Assembly (NCBI GenBank): GCA_964343265.1 | Contig: CAYFIW010000001.1 | Span: 83,244-147,243, forward strand | Reading direction: 5' to 3' | DNA: 64,000 nt | Origin: CAYFIW01 sp964343265 | GTDB lineage: Bacteria; Chloroflexota; Dehalococcoidia; Lucifugimonadales; UBA826 | In this document: in pieces, positions 34,596 to 43,567 of the stretch | Layout of the letters: each line of letters opens with the position of its first letter | How positions within the stretch are numbered: the stretch's first letter is position 1 | Position numbers and translations under genes: made by a program | Notes under the pieces: model-generated | The model's input: only the letters and a program-made list of their open reading frames with translations | Databases searched by the model: none | What the model was told of the DNA's origin: nothing

Positions 34596-35612
34596 TTATT
34601 TTTCGATACCAGATTTAAAATTAAAGTAAGTACCAACACTGCTTTGTATGAACGCTGTGGGAAAATGCTGAGAAAATTTCTTCATAGCTTCAAATCCGGT
34701 ACAGTGAGACGGTGAGATCCAGTCTGGGTTTATTTTCTTTAAATCCATTAAAGTGGAATCAATTAATTTTTGGAACCTTGGATGATCAGGCAAATGGAAT
34801 CCCCCGATCAAAGCGTGTATTTTATTCATGCCGGTGATTTTTTTTACGTATCTGGTAATGTTTACTATTCCTGAGTGTCCGCATCCTGTGACTATAATTA
34901 GGCCTTTTCCTTTTACATTAATGACGATTGCTTGATCGTCTAAAGTTAGTGGGTCTGGTATCCAGTTGGTTCCTTCGAGCCGTTGTTGTCCTTGCATGCC
35001 CATTTCGTATGGTGTGGTTCGGTCTATTTCACCGGTAATGAGTATGGATTTCTCAAGTATGAAAGATGGCTGGCTAGATTCATGTATAACGTCAAAGCCG
35101 TTGTCTATTAGGCTGGACCTATTTACAGCGGGCAGGTAAGAGGGGTTACTTTCTGGCAAATATATTCTTCTTTTGTTCCAAAAATCAGGGTGGATAATAA
35201 TTGGGATATTACCGGAAGGGAGAGCATCTATAATCCCGTGTATTCCTGTTGTATGGTCATTGTGACCATGGCTCATCACTAATGCTGTTGCATTTTTAGG
35301 ATCTAATTCTAAACGTGACATGTTCTCAGATACCCCAAAAGGAGAAATTCCTGTATCGAAAAGAATACTATGCGTATTGTTATTATTTGTTATTGAAATC
35401 CAAGCAGAGAATCCATGCTCCGCTACTAAGTTGTCCCTAGTAGTTTGATCATCAAGGTGACTAACAACAATTTGTTGTTTGGTTTTTAGTCTTTTCGCTG
35501 GTCCAAAATCATGTACCAGTAGACTTGAAAAATTGTCCATTAGGATAGTTATGGAAGCTGCGTCAACCGGTGAGGGCAATATGGTGTCTGGATTGTTGGT
35601 TCTCAATATCAA
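34596..35612 (-). CDS. metallo-beta-lactamase fold protein, COG1237-like
   Basis: A 338-residue metallohydrolase-like protein. The zinc signature is SHGHNDHTTGI (His115, His117, Asp119, His120) and a second-ligand region is VTGCGHSGIVN. This HGHxDH pattern with GCGHSGIVN is typical of the group that includes dihydropterin-beta-ribofuranosylaminobenzene phosphate synthases and related proteins, but function varies. The gene start overlaps the stop of the DUF4395 gene by 4 bp, so they are coupled. Confidence 0.85.
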   Translation of the reverse strand: MILRTNNPDTILPSPVDAASITILMDNFSSLLVHDFGPAKRLKTKQQIVVSHLDDQTTRDNLVAEHGFSAWISITNNNNTHSILFDTGISPFGVSENMSRLELDPKNATALVMSHGHNDHTTGIHGIIDALPSGNIPIIIHPDFWNKRRIYLPESNPSYLPAVNRSSLIDNGFDVIHESSQPSFILEKSILITGEIDRTTPYEMGMQGQQRLEGTNWIPDPLTLDDQAIVINVKGKGLIIVTGCGHSGIVNITRYVKKITGMNKIHALIGGFHLPDHPRFQKLIDSTLMDLKKINPDWISPSHCTGFEAMKKFSQHFPTAFIQSSVGTYFNFKSGIEK

Positions 35613-36097
35613 GTATCGTTAATTGTCGAATAATCAATTTTGCAAGATTCACACACTGACTCTGGGATTAATCTGAATCTGATCAACCATCCGAATACGT
35701 AGCATCCAGTACAGAATCCGATGAATGCTTCCAAAGATGCAAAAAATCCTAATATACCGATTAGGTATCTTGTAACACTTATTTCAGAAAATAACAAAGC
35801 AATTAGTGCAGCTGCTGAAAAAACAAGCCCGATTGCTTGAGCAAATCTTTTGGGTGGACCAGGCACAAGTTTTTCTGGATTACCAAAAAGAGGGACTAGT
35901 ATTTTTGTAGCTATTAAACCGATTGGACTAAGTGTTGGCCCCGTTAACACTCGTGCTAGGAATCCATATAGGATGAAGATCAGTACCCAAATGTTAGCTG
36001 TGGCTAGGAAACTTATAGTTAAGATAACGACCATGGCAGCAACAAATCTGGCTGCGTAGTCATTAACTGGGTCGGGAAAACTGAATAATGTGTTCAT
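35609..36097 (-). CDS. DUF4395 membrane protein
   Basis: A 162-residue integral membrane protein, with about four hydrophobic helices. The start FPDPVNDYAARFVAA and the cysteine pair CESCK near the C-terminus fit DUF4395, a family of small membrane proteins often found beside sulfur- or thiol-related genes. It overlaps the MBL hydrolase by 4 bp. A thiol-related role for the pair is inference from the family only. Confidence 0.75.
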   Translation of the reverse strand: MNTLFSFPDPVNDYAARFVAAMVVILTISFLATANIWVLIFILYGFLARVLTGPTLSPIGLIATKILVPLFGNPEKLVPGPPKRFAQAIGLVFSAAALIALLFSEISVTRYLIGILGFFASLEAFIGFCTGCYVFGWLIRFRLIPESVCESCKIDYSTINDT

Positions 36098-36219
36098 ATA
36101 GATGTATTACCACTAACCTGATCATCTTTCCAGTTGAATTTGGTATAGGCTTGCTATATTCAATCAGGTATAACTAGAATTAGCCAGCATATAAGAGTGT
36201 GATAGGAGAATATATAGGA

Positions 36220-37197
36220 ATGTTTTCAGCAAGGATCACAAGTCCCAAAAAAATAGAAATAGAAGATATAGCTACTCCAACGATAGTTGAAGGGCAGTGC
36301 CTCATAAAACTTGAGAAGTGGTCAGTGTGTGGAAGTGACATACGGCATGCATATGGTCCTGTTCACCCTGAAGAAGAATATCCAATGCGACATGGTGGTG
36401 CTTGCCACGAGTGTGCAGGTACGATTGTGGAGAGTAAGTCAGATAAATTTAAAGTAGGTCAGAGAGTTATAGTTCTGCCAAGTTCAGATGGCCCTGGTGG
36501 TCTGGTTGAATATTATCCTGGAGACGAAGGGAGGATGGCTCTCGTACCTGACCATGGGGATCTTGGAGAGTGGATTCTTTGCCAACCGTCAGGGACAGTT
36601 CTCTATGCCTGTCAATTAATGGGAACTATTTTAGGACAAGATGTTGTAGTGATGGGGCAAGGAAGTATTGGCCTATCTTTCACAGCGATATGCGCTAGGG
36701 CAGGTGCCAGGAAGGTCATAGCGGTTGACCCTTTAGATTATCGTCTTGAATGGGGAACAAAATTCGGTGCGACTCATACCATAAACCCAGATAAGGTTGA
36801 TCTTGATGAGGCATTGATGGATATAACGGAGGGAAAATTAGCTGATATATCTGTTGAAGCGTCTGGTTACCCGGATGCTTTGAATGCTTCCTTGAGGGCC
36901 GCTACAAAACACGGGAAAGTCATAATTTTTGGTATTCAGTCTGGTCCGTCGGGAAAAATGACAGAAATTGACACCCAATATTTCTTGAGAAATGCACCCA
37001 CGATAATTCCAACATCTGGGGCTGGAAGCGGAGATCCTATTGGCCATATAGACCGAATGATTGCTTTGAAGGATAGAGGCTGGTGGAATCCTGGTGAAAT
37101 GAAAACTCATGAAATGAAATTTGAAGATGTTCAGAACGCTTATGATCAGTACGAACAGTATGAAGATGAAATTGTCAAAGTTGTCATGGGTTTATAA
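36220..37197 (+). CDS. zinc-binding medium-chain alcohol dehydrogenase
   Basis: An NAD(P)-dependent dehydrogenase of the MDR family. The catalytic zinc ligand region SVCGSDIRHA and the segment RHGGACHECAG are present, followed by the Rossmann motif GQGSIGLSF (about 150-158) and HTINPDKVD. The usual four-cysteine structural-zinc lobe is not evident. ATG 36220 (MFSARITSP) is chosen since AGGAG lies 11 bp upstream; an in-frame GTG at 36199 would add seven residues. Divergent from DUF4395. A sugar or polyol dehydrogenase is plausible beside the SMP-30 gene. Confidence 0.85.
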   Translation: MFSARITSPKKIEIEDIATPTIVEGQCLIKLEKWSVCGSDIRHAYGPVHPEEEYPMRHGGACHECAGTIVESKSDKFKVGQRVIVLPSSDGPGGLVEYYPGDEGRMALVPDHGDLGEWILCQPSGTVLYACQLMGTILGQDVVVMGQGSIGLSFTAICARAGARKVIAVDPLDYRLEWGTKFGATHTINPDKVDLDEALMDITEGKLADISVEASGYPDALNASLRAATKHGKVIIFGIQSGPSGKMTEIDTQYFLRNAPTIIPTSGAGSGDPIGHIDRMIALKDRGWWNPGEMKTHEMKFEDVQNAYDQYEQYEDEIVKVVMGL

Positions 37198-37253
37198 ACC
37201 AAAGACAATCTCTTTTTGTAATAAAAGGCATGATTATAGTAAAGCGTTGTCAT

Positions 37254-37280
37254 GGAATTAAGAGCTACTCAATTAATTCC
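37254..37280. repeat. inverted repeat between convergent genes
   Basis: GGAATTAA (37254-37261) and TTAATTCC (37273-37280) form an 8-bp perfect stem with an 11-nt loop between the convergent dehydrogenase and SMP-30 genes. It may act as a weak bidirectional terminator, although there is no long T-run. Confidence 0.4.
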
Positions 37281-37313
37281 GCTGGGGCGGTACTCCATCC
37301 TGGTTATCGGAGT

Positions 37314-38282
37314 TCATCCTAGAGATGCTCCTTTGGTTCCTGTGTAGATTGAGTACACTGACTGGCTTGCTGTGATAAATAGTCTATTTTTCTTCATTCC
37401 TCCAAAAGTTAAATTTGAAGGCATTTCGGGAAGGTGTATTCTGCCTATTAGTTGGGCTTCTGGTGAGTAAACAGAAATAGAATTTGTTCCCCTTTGTGAT
37501 GATGCCCATAGATTACCGTCAATGTCACATCTGATACCGTCGGTGGAATCGGAGCCTGTATCTCTGAATATACGACCTCTGGAAAGTGAAGTTCCATTGT
37601 CAGTAACGTCGTAGACGAAAATAGATCTCGGATCTGTTGACCCAGAATCTGCTATGTACAATTTGTCAAAATCAGGTGAGAAGCACAATCCATTTGGTCC
37701 AATCAGTCCAGTAGCCATGACCTGCACATCTCCAGTACTAGGATGGATACGGTAAACAGCGGTCGGAAGTTCTAATTCCGATTTATCTCCTTCATAGTCA
37801 TTCATGATTCCGTAGCCTGGGTCTGTGAACCATACTGAACCATCAGAATGCGAGACTACATCGTTGGGAGCGTTCAGTTTAAAGTTCCTGAATGAATCGG
37901 CTATCACACTTATTGTTCCGTCGTGTTCTGTTCTAGTCACCCGCCTAGTTAGGTGTTCACAGGTAATTAGTCTGCCTTGGGTATCGCGGGCATTTCCGTT
38001 AGAGTTATTTGAAGGGATTCGGTATTCACTCACATTGTTTGTATCTTCAGACCATCGCAAGATTCGATTGTTGGGAATATCGCTGAAAAGTAGGTATCCC
38101 CCATCGCCAAACCAAACGGGCCCTTCTGCCCACCTACAACCCGTGAAAATTCTTTCCATGCCGGCGTTGAAGATTACGTATTTTCTAAAGCTTTCCTCGA
38201 TAATTTCCACTGCGGGTTCAGGATATGTGATCACGTCATTATCCCAATCACGATCTAAATTTCTTGGTTGGTCTGAAGGCAT
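37314..38282 (-). CDS. SMP-30/gluconolactonase-like protein
   Basis: Six-bladed beta-propeller lactonases hydrolyse sugar lactones using a divalent cation. In this 322-residue protein AEGPVWFGDGGYLLFSDIP holds the first metal-ligand Glu, NAPNDVVSHSDGSVWFTDP the Asn/Asp region, and IADSG and DGIRCDIDGNLWASS the last ones. There is no signal peptide. Together with the convergent Zn-dehydrogenase this suggests oxidation of a sugar to a lactone and then hydrolysis; the enolase-superfamily dehydratases elsewhere in the window could continue. That pathway is inferred. Confidence 0.87.
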   Translation of the reverse strand: MPSDQPRNLDRDWDNDVITYPEPAVEIIEESFRKYVIFNAGMERIFTGCRWAEGPVWFGDGGYLLFSDIPNNRILRWSEDTNNVSEYRIPSNNSNGNARDTQGRLITCEHLTRRVTRTEHDGTISVIADSFRNFKLNAPNDVVSHSDGSVWFTDPGYGIMNDYEGDKSELELPTAVYRIHPSTGDVQVMATGLIGPNGLCFSPDFDKLYIADSGSTDPRSIFVYDVTDNGTSLSRGRIFRDTGSDSTDGIRCDIDGNLWASSQRGTNSISVYSPEAQLIGRIHLPEMPSNLTFGGMKKNRLFITASQSVYSIYTGTKGASLG

Positions 38283-38483
38283 ATGGGTTCTCCTAAATTA
38301 TCAACTTATATAAGGATTTCATTTCCAATAAGCATTAAGTCTGAAAACTCTAACATAATGACTACGTGAAATTAGGTTATAGAAAGGGCTTTATGTTTAA
38401 AGCTATGCTACGATTTCCCGACTGCCTTTATCGTTTTTAGGATATTTTACTCATCAGGCTCAACTTTATTTGTTTGGACGAAA

Positions 38484-39797
38484 ATGGATAAGCGGAAATT
38501 AAATTATGGATGGCTTCTTTTAGCCGCATGTTTTTTCATAACTCTTTGCGCAATGGGTATCAGGACTTCTACAGGTGTTTTTGTGACCTCTATAGAATCA
38601 GATTTAGAATGGTCCAGAGCTGAAATCACCAGGGTTTTTTCCATTGGCATTCTGGTGGGTGCCTTTTCTTTTCTTGCAACCGGGTATTTCTATGACAAAT
38701 ATGGAGGTCGGGCAGTTATAGGGTTTTCTCTACTTCTGCTGGGCGCTTCAGTTATGGCTTCAAGTCTAATAAATTCGATGTTGGCTTTTATAATCATCTG
38801 GGGATTCATAATGAGTTTTGCGGGTAGTGGCGTTTCAAACGTTACTATCAATTCTCTCTTGTCCAAATGGTTCTTTAAAAGGCGTAGTATGGCCATAAGT
38901 ATTTCGGCTACAGGCGGTTCGCTTGGTCCGGTATTTTTCGCGCCTTTTTCTGCATATTTAATTGAAGCTTTTACTTGGAGAGCGGGGTTTCTGGTTTTGG
39001 GAGCGATATTGTTTTTTGTTGTCGCTCCTGTCGCTTTTGCATTTCTTCGAAGTCCGCCTAAAGACGTTATTCCACTAGGAGAAGAGGAATCAAAAGTAAA
39101 CAAACAAAAAGGCGGCGATTTTTCAGACGAAGGCTCTGAGCAAGTGTCTGGTCTTTTGTTTACGTCGGGTTGGCGGCAAGCGTTGTCCACCTCTCCTTTT
39201 TGGCAGCTATCAGCTGCCTATGTTGTGTGTGGAATCACTACGAATATTATATCCATTCATTTTGTGCCTTTTGCTGAAGATAGCGGAGTACCGAAATTTA
39301 CTGCTGCGACTATGTTTTCAGTGATGATGGGATTGAATTTCGTAGGTGTTCTGTCAGCTGGATACTTGTCTACTAGGTTTAAACAGAAGAATGTTTTGGG
39401 TACTACTTATGCACTAAGAGGATTAGCATACGCGCTTTTAATTGGAGTTGGAGGCTTGGAAGGTATGTGGGTGTTTGCTGTTGTAGCTGGAGTATCTTGG
39501 ATCGCTACTGCTTCAGTAACTTCAGTAATGACAGCGGATATCTTTGGGCTAAAAAATATTGGTGTTCTTAATGGAATGGTTAATATGGCACATCAAATAG
39601 GCGGTGCAGCTTCTGTATTTATGGCGGGAGAGCTCCATCAAATGACTGGATCATATACTCTGCCGTTTTCTATCGCCATGATAACTTTGATAGGGGCTAG
39701 TATTGCTGCATATTGTATCAATGAAAAAACTTATTCTTATAGATACAATTCTACTAAATCAATGTTCTCTACAAAAATCACTGAATCGGTCATCTAA
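38484..39797 (+). CDS. MFS transporter
   Basis: A 437-residue 12-helix major-facilitator carrier. The loop 2-3 motif reads YFYDKYGGRAVIG, and the N-terminal half begins YGWLLLAACFFITLCA. A longer central loop with charged residues (about 200-235) links the halves. The architecture fits the oxalate/formate-antiporter or monocarboxylate-like MFS group, common in this genome, which would export or import organic acids. Substrate unknown. It is followed 51 bp later by a second MFS gene. Confidence 0.85.
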   Translation: MDKRKLNYGWLLLAACFFITLCAMGIRTSTGVFVTSIESDLEWSRAEITRVFSIGILVGAFSFLATGYFYDKYGGRAVIGFSLLLLGASVMASSLINSMLAFIIIWGFIMSFAGSGVSNVTINSLLSKWFFKRRSMAISISATGGSLGPVFFAPFSAYLIEAFTWRAGFLVLGAILFFVVAPVAFAFLRSPPKDVIPLGEEESKVNKQKGGDFSDEGSEQVSGLLFTSGWRQALSTSPFWQLSAAYVVCGITTNIISIHFVPFAEDSGVPKFTAATMFSVMMGLNFVGVLSAGYLSTRFKQKNVLGTTYALRGLAYALLIGVGGLEGMWVFAVVAGVSWIATASVTSVMTADIFGLKNIGVLNGMVNMAHQIGGAASVFMAGELHQMTGSYTLPFSIAMITLIGASIAAYCINEKTYSYRYNSTKSMFSTKITESVI

Positions 39798-39848
39798 TCC
39801 TTAATTTTCGGTAGAGTACCTATATCCTTTTATTTTTTTTGGGGCGAG

Positions 39849-41141
39849 GTGAATGATTTGGATCGAGTTGTGGTATTTGTTACTCGAAACAATCGTTTCT
39901 TTTACGGTTGGGTGATAGTAGTTGTTATGGCAGTGGCCAGTGCAGTGAGTATGGGTATGGGGTCTCTGAATTTTGGTCTCTTTATAAAACCTATGGGGGA
40001 TCAACTTAACATAGGGAGAGCGTCATTCGGGTGGTCTTCGACTGCCAGAAGTGCAACTGCTGCAATTACAGCCCCATTTATTGGCAAGTTGTTAGACAAA
40101 TACGGTTCGCGGTGGATATTGACGGGGGCCACATGTATTACTGGCTTGTGTATGCTAGGTCTATCACGAACTGAAACATCCTTTCATCTGATTTTGATTT
40201 TTGCTGTCATGGGATTGGTGGGTATGAGCGGGCCAGGTTCGTTGGTCACCTCAGTCCCTCCAACAAAATGGTTTGTCCTAGGAAGAGGTAAGGCTTTAGC
40301 TTTCGCGTCAGCGGGAATATCGGCGGGGGCAGTAATTTTTGTTCCACTTACCCAAATTTTAATTGATACTTATTCTTGGCAACATGCTTGGTTGTACCTC
40401 GCTTTTATCGGAATGGGAGTTATAGTTCCTTTATCCCTTGTTTTCATAAGACGAGAGCCAGAAGATCTAGGTCTTTTGCCAGATGGATTGAACTCTAGAC
40501 ACTCTAGACAAAGTAATGACTCTGAGTCACGAAAACCGATTTTGTTAGAAGACTCTTGGACTAGGAATCAGGCAATGGGCACTTTATCAATGTGGACCCT
40601 CACAGCAGCTTTTTCAGTTTTGTCTTTAGGTATTCTTACTTTAGCATTACATAGAATTCCCGCATTTATGGACCGTGGACTTGACCCGAGTCTAGTATCT
40701 ATAGCGACAGCTTTTGATGCTGTTTGTGCAGGAGCAGGAAGTTTTGGTGCCGGAATGCTAGTTAAGAAGATACCTGCAAGAATTATTGGCACATCATCAT
40801 TTTTGATGTTAGCTATTGCTAGCGTTATGTCTATATATGCTTATGATTTTTGGCTCATGTTTTGGTCTATGGCTTTATTTGGTCTTGGAATAGGTACAAA
40901 TATGTTTAATCAAAATTACATTTGGGCTGAGTATTTTGGGCGTGCTAATCTTGGAAGTATACGAGGAATAGTAATGCCTATCACTCTTTTTTTTGGTGGA
41001 TTGGGAGCGCCTATTGCAGGATATGTGGTTGACCAGACTGGCTCATATGATCCAGCCTGGTGGGTTGGTGTTGGCCTGATGTTGATCGGGGCCTTTTTGT
41101 TTTTTATTTCAAAAAATCCAGGAAGTCCACAGTTTCAATAA
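39849..41141 (+). CDS. MFS transporter
   Basis: A 430-residue 12-helix carrier with RFFYGWVIVVVMA at the start, KLLDKYGSRW as the loop 2-3 motif, and a central charged loop (about 205-235). It is not closely similar in sequence to the preceding carrier, so the two are separate carriers. GTG start at 39849 overlaps GGGGCGAGG upstream sequence; an ATG at 39853 is out of frame. Related to the monocarboxylate-type MFS group. Substrate unknown. Confidence 0.85.
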   Translation: MNDLDRVVVFVTRNNRFFYGWVIVVVMAVASAVSMGMGSLNFGLFIKPMGDQLNIGRASFGWSSTARSATAAITAPFIGKLLDKYGSRWILTGATCITGLCMLGLSRTETSFHLILIFAVMGLVGMSGPGSLVTSVPPTKWFVLGRGKALAFASAGISAGAVIFVPLTQILIDTYSWQHAWLYLAFIGMGVIVPLSLVFIRREPEDLGLLPDGLNSRHSRQSNDSESRKPILLEDSWTRNQAMGTLSMWTLTAAFSVLSLGILTLALHRIPAFMDRGLDPSLVSIATAFDAVCAGAGSFGAGMLVKKIPARIIGTSSFLMLAIASVMSIYAYDFWLMFWSMALFGLGIGTNMFNQNYIWAEYFGRANLGSIRGIVMPITLFFGGLGAPIAGYVVDQTGSYDPAWWVGVGLMLIGAFLFFISKNPGSPQFQ

Positions 41142-41260
41142 GTTAATTCTGAAAGATCGGGTAATTTGGTGTTCAAATAGGATTTCAGCAAGAATATTTA
41201 CTTATTAGATGAACCTTGAATCAGTAGCCTAATCGTCTTTAACTTAGGTAATATTTCATC

Positions 41261-42283
41261 ATGTTTCGCATTGTTACAATATTGAGTTGCGTAGGATTCA
41301 TCCTAACCATGCTAGGCTGCCAGTCTGGTGGCACAGTCTTGTATTTTACTTCGGACAGGGATGGTAATTTGGAGATTTACTCTACGATTCCGAATTCTGG
41401 AGAGGAAATCAACGTCACTAATAAGCCTGAGGATGAATATGCGCCTTCGCTGTCGCCTGATGGTAAATGGGTAGCCTTTTTAGTTGGAGATAAAGAGAAA
41501 TCTTCAATCGATGTGCTTAAGCTAGACTCAGGTCAGGGCAAAGAAAGATTCACCATATCAAAAGGCAGTGGTAAATTTTCAACTCCTGTATGGAGTCCAG
41601 ATAGCAAGCGCATAGCTTATACCGGAAAACTAAGCGGTAAAGGTTCACGGATTTATATAGCGTCGATTGATGATTCTCCAGCCAGATTGTCTGACATAGA
41701 AGTTACAGAGGTTGGAGATTGGTCTCCGGATGGAGAATCAGTGGTGTTTTCTTCAACAGATGGGGACAGAACAGGTATACATGTAAGGAATCCAGACGGC
41801 GTGAATCAACGGCAAATGACTTGCGCTAAGGATTATCATGCAACATGGTCTCCTGATTCCAAGAAGTTGGCATTTATATCAGAACGAGATGGAAATGCGG
41901 ATATCTATGTAATGGATAGAGATGCTATGGATGATCTTTGCCCAGACAAGAATGATTCTCGTCTTGAAGCTTACCAGCTAACTGAGACAGATGAGAAAGA
42001 ATCTGATATATCTTGGTCGCCGGATGGGAAAAGGCTTGTATTTGTCTCAGAGAGGGACGGCAACAAAGAGATTTATATCATGGAAGAGAGTGGCAACAAA
42101 CAAACTCGTCTTACCTATAATGAAATACCAGATTATAACCCGATTTGGTCCCCTGATGGAGGAACTATAGCCTTCGTGTCGGAGTTGGACGGCGACCCGG
42201 ACATATTCATCATGAATGACAAAGGGGAGAATCAAACTCGGGTAACTAATAATGAAGCGTCTGATACTAACCCTAGCTGGTAA
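41261..42283 (+). CDS. WD40-like (PD40/TolB-type) beta-propeller lipoprotein
   Basis: A 340-residue exported lipoprotein. The signal ends with the lipobox MLGC (Cys20), and the rest contains repeated units of the PD40 type, such as SPDGKWVAF, SPDSKRIAY, SPDGESVVF, SPDSKKLAF, SPDGKRLVF and SPDGGTIAF, each followed by D-x-YxM-like strands (EIYIMEES). Such propellers mediate protein or oligosaccharide contacts. TolB is a periplasmic relative in Gram-negatives. A TAATAT box just 6 bp upstream of the ATG suggests a very short leader. Confidence 0.85.
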   Translation: MFRIVTILSCVGFILTMLGCQSGGTVLYFTSDRDGNLEIYSTIPNSGEEINVTNKPEDEYAPSLSPDGKWVAFLVGDKEKSSIDVLKLDSGQGKERFTISKGSGKFSTPVWSPDSKRIAYTGKLSGKGSRIYIASIDDSPARLSDIEVTEVGDWSPDGESVVFSSTDGDRTGIHVRNPDGVNQRQMTCAKDYHATWSPDSKKLAFISERDGNADIYVMDRDAMDDLCPDKNDSRLEAYQLTETDEKESDISWSPDGKRLVFVSERDGNKEIYIMEESGNKQTRLTYNEIPDYNPIWSPDGGTIAFVSELDGDPDIFIMNDKGENQTRVTNNEASDTNPSW

Positions 42284-42390
42284 TTTTCGACATCGTTTAA
42301 TTTTATAACCACGAATATTGTATCTTTGTGGCTGATATAATTTTGTGCCTGAAGGTGGCTAGAGATCATAGTTCAGTATTTTGCAGACTT

Positions 42391-43557
42391 ATGACAAAAA
42401 CAAATACCGAAAAACTACCAAATAGACGCATCGTAGTTAAAGTCGGAACAAGTCTTCTTACAGCAGGAAAAGATCAATTAGATGTTGCTATGGTGGCCAA
42501 TATTGTCGACCAAATGTCGGATCTTCAACATGATGGAAGCCAAATGCTTTTGGTCACTTCTGGGGCAGTTGCTGCAGGAAAAGGTGTCATTAAATCGTTT
42601 TTAGATGACATCCAAGACAATGGTGTTACTCTTCCTGATCGTCAAGTATTAGCTGCTGTGGGACAAGGGAAACTGATGCAAGTCTACGAGGAAAAATTCT
42701 CTTTGAGAAATATTCCAGTCGCGCAAGCATTGGTTTCTAAAAGAGATGTAAATGACAGGCTTGGTTATCTTAATCTTCGAAATACGCTGAGCGCCCTTTT
42801 AAGTAGAGGCATAGTGCCTATAGTCAATGAAAATGATGTTGTGTCAGTAGAGGAGCTTGAAGGAGAAGTGTTTGGGGATAATGACAACTTATCCGCTCTT
42901 ATAGCTAATTTAATAGATGCAGATCTACTTATGATTTTAGGTAAAGTTCCTGGCATGTATACAAAAGATCCAAATATTCATCATGATGCAAAAATCATTC
43001 AAATGGTTGAGAAAATTGACGAATATATCGATTCACTGGGGGGCCCTTCTTCCGATACTATGGGCAGAGGAGGTATGTCTACGAAGATAGAGGCCGCCAG
43101 GCTGGCAACTGCTTCGGGAGTAGACGTTGTGATCGCCAGTGGCCTGGAAGAAAATGTTATAAAGCGGTTGGCATGGAAAGAGGAATTAGGGACTCTTTTT
43201 CGTGCCTCAGTGACCAAATTGGAGAGTAGAAAAAGATGGATGTTGAGTGGTATATCTGGAGGATCTAGGAGACGTAATATTTGTGTTGATAATGGCGCTT
43301 TTGTAGCTTTGAGAGGATCACATACCAGTCTTTTACCAGCAGGTGTTGTTTCAGTTTCTGGTGATTTTCATAGAGGTGACATAGTTGCCATAGTTAATGA
43401 GTTAGGTACTATCGTTGGAGCAGGTATATCGAATTACGGTAGTGATGATTTGGAAAAGATCAAGACTGCACGGTCGAATCGCATACATGAAATTCTGGGG
43501 TACCATTACAGTGACGAAGTGATACATAGGGATAATCTGGTTCTTCTGGTTGAGTAG
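42391..43557 (+). CDS. proB: glutamate 5-kinase with PUA domain
   Basis: Phosphorylates glutamate for proline synthesis. The kinase domain opens with RRIVVKVGTSLLTAG, has GRGGMSTKIEAARLATASGV (N-acetyl-glutamate kinase-like signature) and is followed by a PUA domain (about 295-370). The ATG at 42391 is preferred over a GTG at 42328 that would add an unlikely N-terminal extension; 388 residues result. It starts the proB-proA pair; proA overlaps or nearly overlaps its stop. Confidence 0.93.
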   Translation: MTKTNTEKLPNRRIVVKVGTSLLTAGKDQLDVAMVANIVDQMSDLQHDGSQMLLVTSGAVAAGKGVIKSFLDDIQDNGVTLPDRQVLAAVGQGKLMQVYEEKFSLRNIPVAQALVSKRDVNDRLGYLNLRNTLSALLSRGIVPIVNENDVVSVEELEGEVFGDNDNLSALIANLIDADLLMILGKVPGMYTKDPNIHHDAKIIQMVEKIDEYIDSLGGPSSDTMGRGGMSTKIEAARLATASGVDVVIASGLEENVIKRLAWKEELGTLFRASVTKLESRKRWMLSGISGGSRRRNICVDNGAFVALRGSHTSLLPAGVVSVSGDFHRGDIVAIVNELGTIVGAGISNYGSDDLEKIKTARSNRIHEILGYHYSDEVIHRDNLVLLVE

Positions 43558-43567
43558 GCGTTATTTT

